Assembly: GCA_023393015.1 (NCBI GenBank)
Contig: JAEWMY010000054.1
Location: 87,395 to 151,394, forward strand
Reading direction: 5' to 3'
From: Spirochaetota bacterium
GTDB taxonomy: Bacteria > Spirochaetota > Spirochaetia > Treponematales > Treponemataceae
DNA length: 64,000 bases
Shown here: positions 60,928 to 64,000 of the stretch, piece after piece
How positions within the stretch are numbered: position 1 is the first letter of the stretch
Layout of the letters: each line of letters begins with the position of its first letter
Program-made: the position numbers and the translations under genes
The notes under the pieces: generated by a model
Told to the model about the DNA's origin: nothing
The model's database searches: none
The model's input: the letters and a program-made list of their open reading frames with translations, nothing else

Positions 60928-62066
60928 AGGGTAAACTGCCCCAACGTCTCGACGTGATGCGTTTGCGGATAAAAATCGTGCATTTCTACCGAGGCGAGCC
61001 TATAGCCGTTTTTCGTCAGCGTCGCGGCGTCCCGGGAGAAGGTAACCGGATCGCAGGAAACGTACAGGATGTTCGGTATGCCGCTTGAGCAAAGCCAGGA
61101 AAGTGCTTCGCGCGAAATTCCCGAACGGGGAGGGTCGACGATCGCGGCGTCGAAGGGCAGGGAGCTTTCCCGCGTCCTCGGCCAGAAATCGTCCGAAACG
61201 GCGCATGCCGTCGCGGGAATTCCCGCGCGTGAAAGGTTTTCGCGGGCGTGGGCCAGCGCCTTCCTGTTTCGCTCGACGAGTACGGAATGCGCGAAAAGCG
61301 ATCCCGCGAAAAGGGAAAACGTACCGACGCCGGAATACATGTCGAGAAGCCTCTCCCGTTTCCCGCCATTCTCGAGGAGGCGAATGACCGATTTTCCGAG
61401 ACCCTCGAGCATCGGTATGTTCGACTGGAAGAACCCCCCGACGTCGAACGAAACGCGCCTTCCCGCAAGGTCCAGGTCGACCCGTTCGTCGCGGTCCTCG
61501 TGCCAAAGCCGCCCGTCGTACGCGAACACGTGAAAGCGTTCCCCGTCGGCGCGCAACGAGCTCATGGAAGCGAGCGTTCCGTCGGAAAGCGCCTGCCGTA
61601 TCTCCCTCACCGCCACGGGGCAGTCGCGCAACGGGACGAGTTCAGTTGACTCGCCCTCCCTGAGCGCGATCTCCGTTCCGGCGCGATGGAACTGGAACCT
61701 GGAACGATACGCGCGCGGAGTACCTGATACGACGGACGGAGGAGCGGAGACCGGAACCCGGAACCGTTCGAGGGCTTCCGTCAGTATCGAAAGGCGCAAC
61801 TCGGTCTGATACGAGTCCTCGGCCATCTGGAGGGAACATCCGCCGCACGAGCCGAATAGCGGGCAAAACGGCTCGACGCGCCGACTCGAGGCCTTCACGA
61901 TGCTGGTCGCCCGGGTAACGACATAATCCCTTTTCTCCGAGACGATCTCGACCTCGGCGATCTCGCCGGGAAGCACCCCGCGGACAAAGGCCGCTTTTCC
62001 GTCGATTCGGGAAAAACACATCCCCCCGGGAACCACTTTCTCTGCTATAATTTCCTTTATTTCCAT
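60924..62066 (-). CDS. rlmD: RlmD/RumA-type 23S rRNA (uracil-5-)-methyltransferase
   Basis: SAM-dependent m5U methyltransferase with an iron-sulfur cluster. 380 residues: N-terminal TRAM domain (about 1-55), Fe-S cysteines in CPLFGSCGGC and DCPVAV, SAM-binding LLDMYSGVGTFSLFAG, IVDPPRSGISREAL and the catalytic Cys in ILYVSCDPVTFSRD. The ATG at 62066 is chosen because TGC-TATACT ends 8 bases before it and the TRAM domain begins right after; an open frame to 62219 would overlap the divergent lipase gene. RlmD versus RlmC cannot be settled by eye. Confidence 0.85.
   Translation of the reverse strand: MEIKEIIAEKVVPGGMCFSRIDGKAAFVRGVLPGEIAEVEIVSEKRDYVVTRATSIVKASSRRVEPFCPLFGSCGGCSLQMAEDSYQTELRLSILTEALERFRVPVSAPPSVVSGTPRAYRSRFQFHRAGTEIALREGESTELVPLRDCPVAVREIRQALSDGTLASMSSLRADGERFHVFAYDGRLWHEDRDERVDLDLAGRRVSFDVGGFFQSNIPMLEGLGKSVIRLLENGGKRERLLDMYSGVGTFSLFAGSLFAHSVLVERNRKALAHARENLSRAGIPATACAVSDDFWPRTRESSLPFDAAIVDPPRSGISREALSWLCSSGIPNILYVSCDPVTFSRDAATLTKNGYRLASVEMHDFYPQTHHVETLGQFTL
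62046..62051 (+). promoter_or_regulatory. Perfect extended -10 for the hydrolase gene
   Basis: TGC-TATAAT with consensus hexamer at 62046-62051. It lies inside codons of the divergent rlmD gene and gives a leader of about 45 bases ending in GGGGGGAGG before the ATG at 62104. No -35 match. Confidence 0.45.
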
Positions 62067-62074
62067 CGAATCCG

Positions 62075-62080
62075 AGTATA
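62075..62080 (-). promoter_or_regulatory. Predicted rlmD -10 element (extended)
   Basis: Minus strand TGC-TATACT (hexamer 62080-62075), 8 bases before the ATG at 62066, with no ribosome binding site. A TAAACA -35 lies 18 bases upstream of it. Confidence 0.45.
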
Positions 62081-62103
62081 GCATATCGGGGGGAGGCATG
62101 TTT

Positions 62104-63048
62104 ATGGAGTCGCGCTCATTCGTCCTCGAGGCATCCGACGGAGTCCCAATAACGATCCACGCATGGGATACGCCGCCGGGCGTCTCGACGCGCGCGATTT
62201 TCCAAATCAGCCACGGCATGGCCGAGTTCGCGCTCAGATACGACGGCTTTGCCTCGTACGCGACCCGGCACGGCTATTTCGTATACGCCGCCGATCACCG
62301 GGGACACGGTCAAACCGCCGGTTCCCTCGGCAAACTCGGACATTTGGCCGATCGCGACGGGTTCGTCCGGGTCATGGAGGATCAACGCGAGCTCGCCCTT
62401 GAATTGGGTAAACGCCATCCCTCCCTCCCGATCGTCCTGTTGGGCCATTCCTTCGGTTCTTTTATAGCGCAAATGATCATCGAGCGGCACGGAAACCTCT
62501 TTTCCGGGTGCGTTCTGTCGGGTACGCGTGGGCCCGACCCCGCGCGCGTGTTTGCCGGCAGGGTTCTGGCGCGCGTCGTTTCGCTCGTATCCGGCGGACG
62601 AACTCCTTCTCCCTTCCTCACGAATCTGTCTTTCGGATCTTACAATAAAAAGATTCCGGACGCGACAAGCCCGAATTCTTGGCTTTCCCGCGATCCTGCC
62701 GTCGTCGAGGAGTATGACGCGTCTCCATGGTGCGGATTTCCCTGTACGGCCGGATTTTATCGAGACCTCATGGACGGGCTTTCCGCCATCCACAAGCCGT
62801 GGGCTATCGCGGGCGTTCCGCCGGCACTCCCCGTTATGCTCCTGTCGGGGTCGGAAGATCCGGTCGGTTCATACGGAAAGACGGTCTCGCGTCTCGCGGA
62901 GCTCTACCGGGAATCGGGCGTTTTCGACGTTTCGCTCGTAATGAACGAGGGGGGGAGGCATGAATCGCTGAACGAGACGAACCGGGATGCCGTCATGGCG
63001 GATATCGTTGCATGGGCGGACCGCGTTACGGGCAAGAAACCTCTATGA
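62104..63048 (+). CDS. Alpha/beta hydrolase, lysophospholipase/monoacylglycerol-lipase type
   Basis: 314 residues from the ATG at 62104. Family motifs: FQISHGMAEFALRYDGFA (oxyanion region), YAADHRGHGQTAG, nucleophile S116 in LLGHSFGS, acid in LLSGSEDPVG and base in GGRHESLNE: a complete Ser-Asp-His triad. Such enzymes cleave monoacylglycerols or lysophospholipids. GGAGG 7 bases upstream favours this ATG over one two codons earlier (62098). Stands alone after a divergent promoter. Confidence 0.85.
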   Translation: MESRSFVLEASDGVPITIHAWDTPPGVSTRAIFQISHGMAEFALRYDGFASYATRHGYFVYAADHRGHGQTAGSLGKLGHLADRDGFVRVMEDQRELALELGKRHPSLPIVLLGHSFGSFIAQMIIERHGNLFSGCVLSGTRGPDPARVFAGRVLARVVSLVSGGRTPSPFLTNLSFGSYNKKIPDATSPNSWLSRDPAVVEEYDASPWCGFPCTAGFYRDLMDGLSAIHKPWAIAGVPPALPVMLLSGSEDPVGSYGKTVSRLAELYRESGVFDVSLVMNEGGRHESLNETNRDAVMADIVAWADRVTGKKPL

Positions 63049-63061
63049 CGGGAGTACGCCG

Positions 63062-63090
63062 TTGACACGTGCGTCGTTTCCGTAGAAAAT
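63062..63090 (+). promoter_or_regulatory. Predicted pcnB promoter
   Basis: TTGACA (63062-63067), 17-base spacer, GAAAAT (63085-63090), then 9 bases to the pcnB ATG with no Shine-Dalgarno sequence. A perfect -35 with a moderate -10. Confidence 0.55.
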
Positions 63091-63099
63091 GATCAAAAC

Positions 63100-64000
63100 A
63101 TGCTAATACGATACAGCCAGGACGCGAGAGGCAGGGCGGTGCGCGCGGCGCTCGTGTACACGAAGCGCGAGCACGGGATCGATCCCGCGAGAATAGACCC
63201 GGAAGCCCTCAGGGTAGTTTCCCACCTAAAGAACTACGGTTTTGACGCGTATATAGTCGGTGGCGCCGTTCGGGACCTCCTGATCGGCAAAGAACCGAAG
63301 GATTTCGATATCGTCACGAACGCGGAACCGACCAAAATCAAGAGGCTGTTCCGCAACTCGCGTATTATCGGAAAACGTTTCAGGCTCGTTCATATCTTCT
63401 TCGGAGACAAGATATTCGAGGTTTCCACCTTCAGGTCTACGGTAGACGGCACGACGGGGAACGCGTTCGGCACGATCGACGAAGACGTGCGTCGCCGAGA
63501 TTTTACCATGAACGCCCTGTATTACGATCCAATCAAGGAGCAAATCGTCGATTACGTCGGTGGAGTGAAAGACATACGATCAAGAAAGATCAAACCGGTC
63601 ATCCCTCTTTCCCTCATCTTCAAGGACGATCCCGTCAGGATGCTGCGCGCGGTCAAATACGCGGTATCGACCGGGTGTTCCATGCCGTTCTCGCTTTCGC
63701 GCGCCATCAGAAGGGACTCTTCGCTGCTCGCGCCAGTATCGCCGTCCCGTTTGACCGAGGAGATCATCAAGATACTCAACTCGGGAAAAGCGAACGCGAT
63801 CGTGTCGATGCTCCTGAGGTTCGACCTCTATATGTACCTGCAGCCCTCGGCGTGCGCCCTGATCGACGATTGCAAGGGCTTCTCCGCGGAGTACGCCAAA
63901 AGCCTCGCGGAGATGGACGAACTCGTCGCGGCGGAAACCGACGTCAGGCTCGGGAAGAAGCTCGTGTTCATGATACGGGATCTCGTAAGGATCGTAACCG
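63100..64000 (+). CDS. pcnB: Poly(A) polymerase PcnB, 3' partial
   Basis: The first 300 codons of a class II nucleotidyltransferase; the gene continues past the window. Head-domain motifs are GGAVRDLLIG, the metal-binding DFDIVT, RIIGKRFRLVHIFFGDKIFEVSTFR and EDVRRRDFTMNALYYD, then VGGVKDI and DDPVRMLRAVKYA. The RLVHIFFG...EVSTFR and RRRDFTMNALYY strings resemble E. coli PcnB more than CCA-adding enzymes. The encoded CCA of the tRNA-Gly in this window fits a genome that does not rely on CCA addition for every tRNA. The start is the ATG at 63100; an ATG at 63089 meets a stop at once. Confidence 0.88.
   Translation, partial: MLIRYSQDARGRAVRAALVYTKREHGIDPARIDPEALRVVSHLKNYGFDAYIVGGAVRDLLIGKEPKDFDIVTNAEPTKIKRLFRNSRIIGKRFRLVHIFFGDKIFEVSTFRSTVDGTTGNAFGTIDEDVRRRDFTMNALYYDPIKEQIVDYVGGVKDIRSRKIKPVIPLSLIFKDDPVRMLRAVKYAVSTGCSMPFSLSRAIRRDSSLLAPVSPSRLTEEIIKILNSGKANAIVSMLLRFDLYMYLQPSACALIDDCKGFSAEYAKSLAEMDELVAAETDVRLGKKLVFMIRDLVRIVT

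Noticed and set aside
1..64000. CRISPR arrays, insertion sequences, prophage or rRNA genes.
   Set aside because: No regularly spaced repeats, transposase or integrase motifs, or rRNA-like sequence were seen on either strand.

Overview
The window looks like a chromosomal segment of a moderately high-GC, motile spirochaete of the Treponema lineage. The evidence is gene content: a P83/100-type antigen, the TIGR03545/TIGR03546 gene pair, a eukaryote-type hexokinase next to the flagellar rod genes flgF-flgG-flgJ, a PntC-type cytidylyltransferase/transaminase fusion of the kind I recall from Treponema denticola, and a LolCDE-type exporter. This assignment is inferred from family knowledge, not from a search. 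Coding density is very high, most neighbours overlap by 1-14 bases, and no gene-free stretch exceeds 300 bases. I saw no insertion sequence, prophage, CRISPR array or rRNA.

Layout. 1-7569 (+): tail of an unknown gene, a LolC/LolD/LolE-type lipoprotein exporter, then mcsA-mcsB-clpC (protein-arginine kinase and its Clp ATPase) with no ctsR. 7603-10207: avtA (+) facing glgC (-). 10341-16203 (+): mrfA-mrfB-hrpB. 16187-18022 (-): pabB-pabC fusion. 18097-21673 (+): flgF, flgG, flgJ, hexokinase. 21715-29454 (+): eight-gene operon of PilZ protein, HEAT-repeat protein, comEC, rsmA, yggS, a membrane protein and two pseudouridine synthases. 29381-30760 (-): folC, divergent from murC-yicC-cmk-mutY-like (30821-34526, +). 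34582-34656: tRNA-Gly(TCC). 34768-36276 (+): hybrid histidine kinase.

36282-52053 (-) is the accessory-looking part: about 16 kb in one direction encoding a surface glycan or glycolipid pathway. It starts with a winged-helix regulator that has its own operator-like palindrome, followed by manC, a sugar epimerase, ugd, a DUF4230 protein, a PglK/MsbA-like flippase, the phosphonate genes aepX-aepY-pntC (PEP to CMP-2-aminoethylphosphonate), a GT4 glycosyltransferase, a WbaP-like initiating phosphoglycosyltransferase, a secreted protein and a POTRA-plus-barrel outer-membrane protein. 52168-57553 (+): aminotransferase, glgA, TIGR03546 and TIGR03545 proteins. 57618-62066 (-): p83/100, a PQQ-like propeller protein and an RlmD-type RNA methyltransferase. 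62104 to the end (+): an alpha/beta hydrolase and the start of pcnB.

Two themes recur. First, many transcription units have a TATAAT-like hexamer (often extended TGn) only 6-9 bases before the start codon and no ribosome binding site, which predicts leaderless mRNAs; downstream operon genes instead have normal Shine-Dalgarno sequences or stop/start overlaps. Second, several enzymes carry unexpected residues at signature positions: Asn for Lys in the CMP kinase P-loop, Glu for Asp plus no Fe-S cysteines in the MutY-like glycosylase, and HPGI for HPGH in the AepX N-terminal domain.
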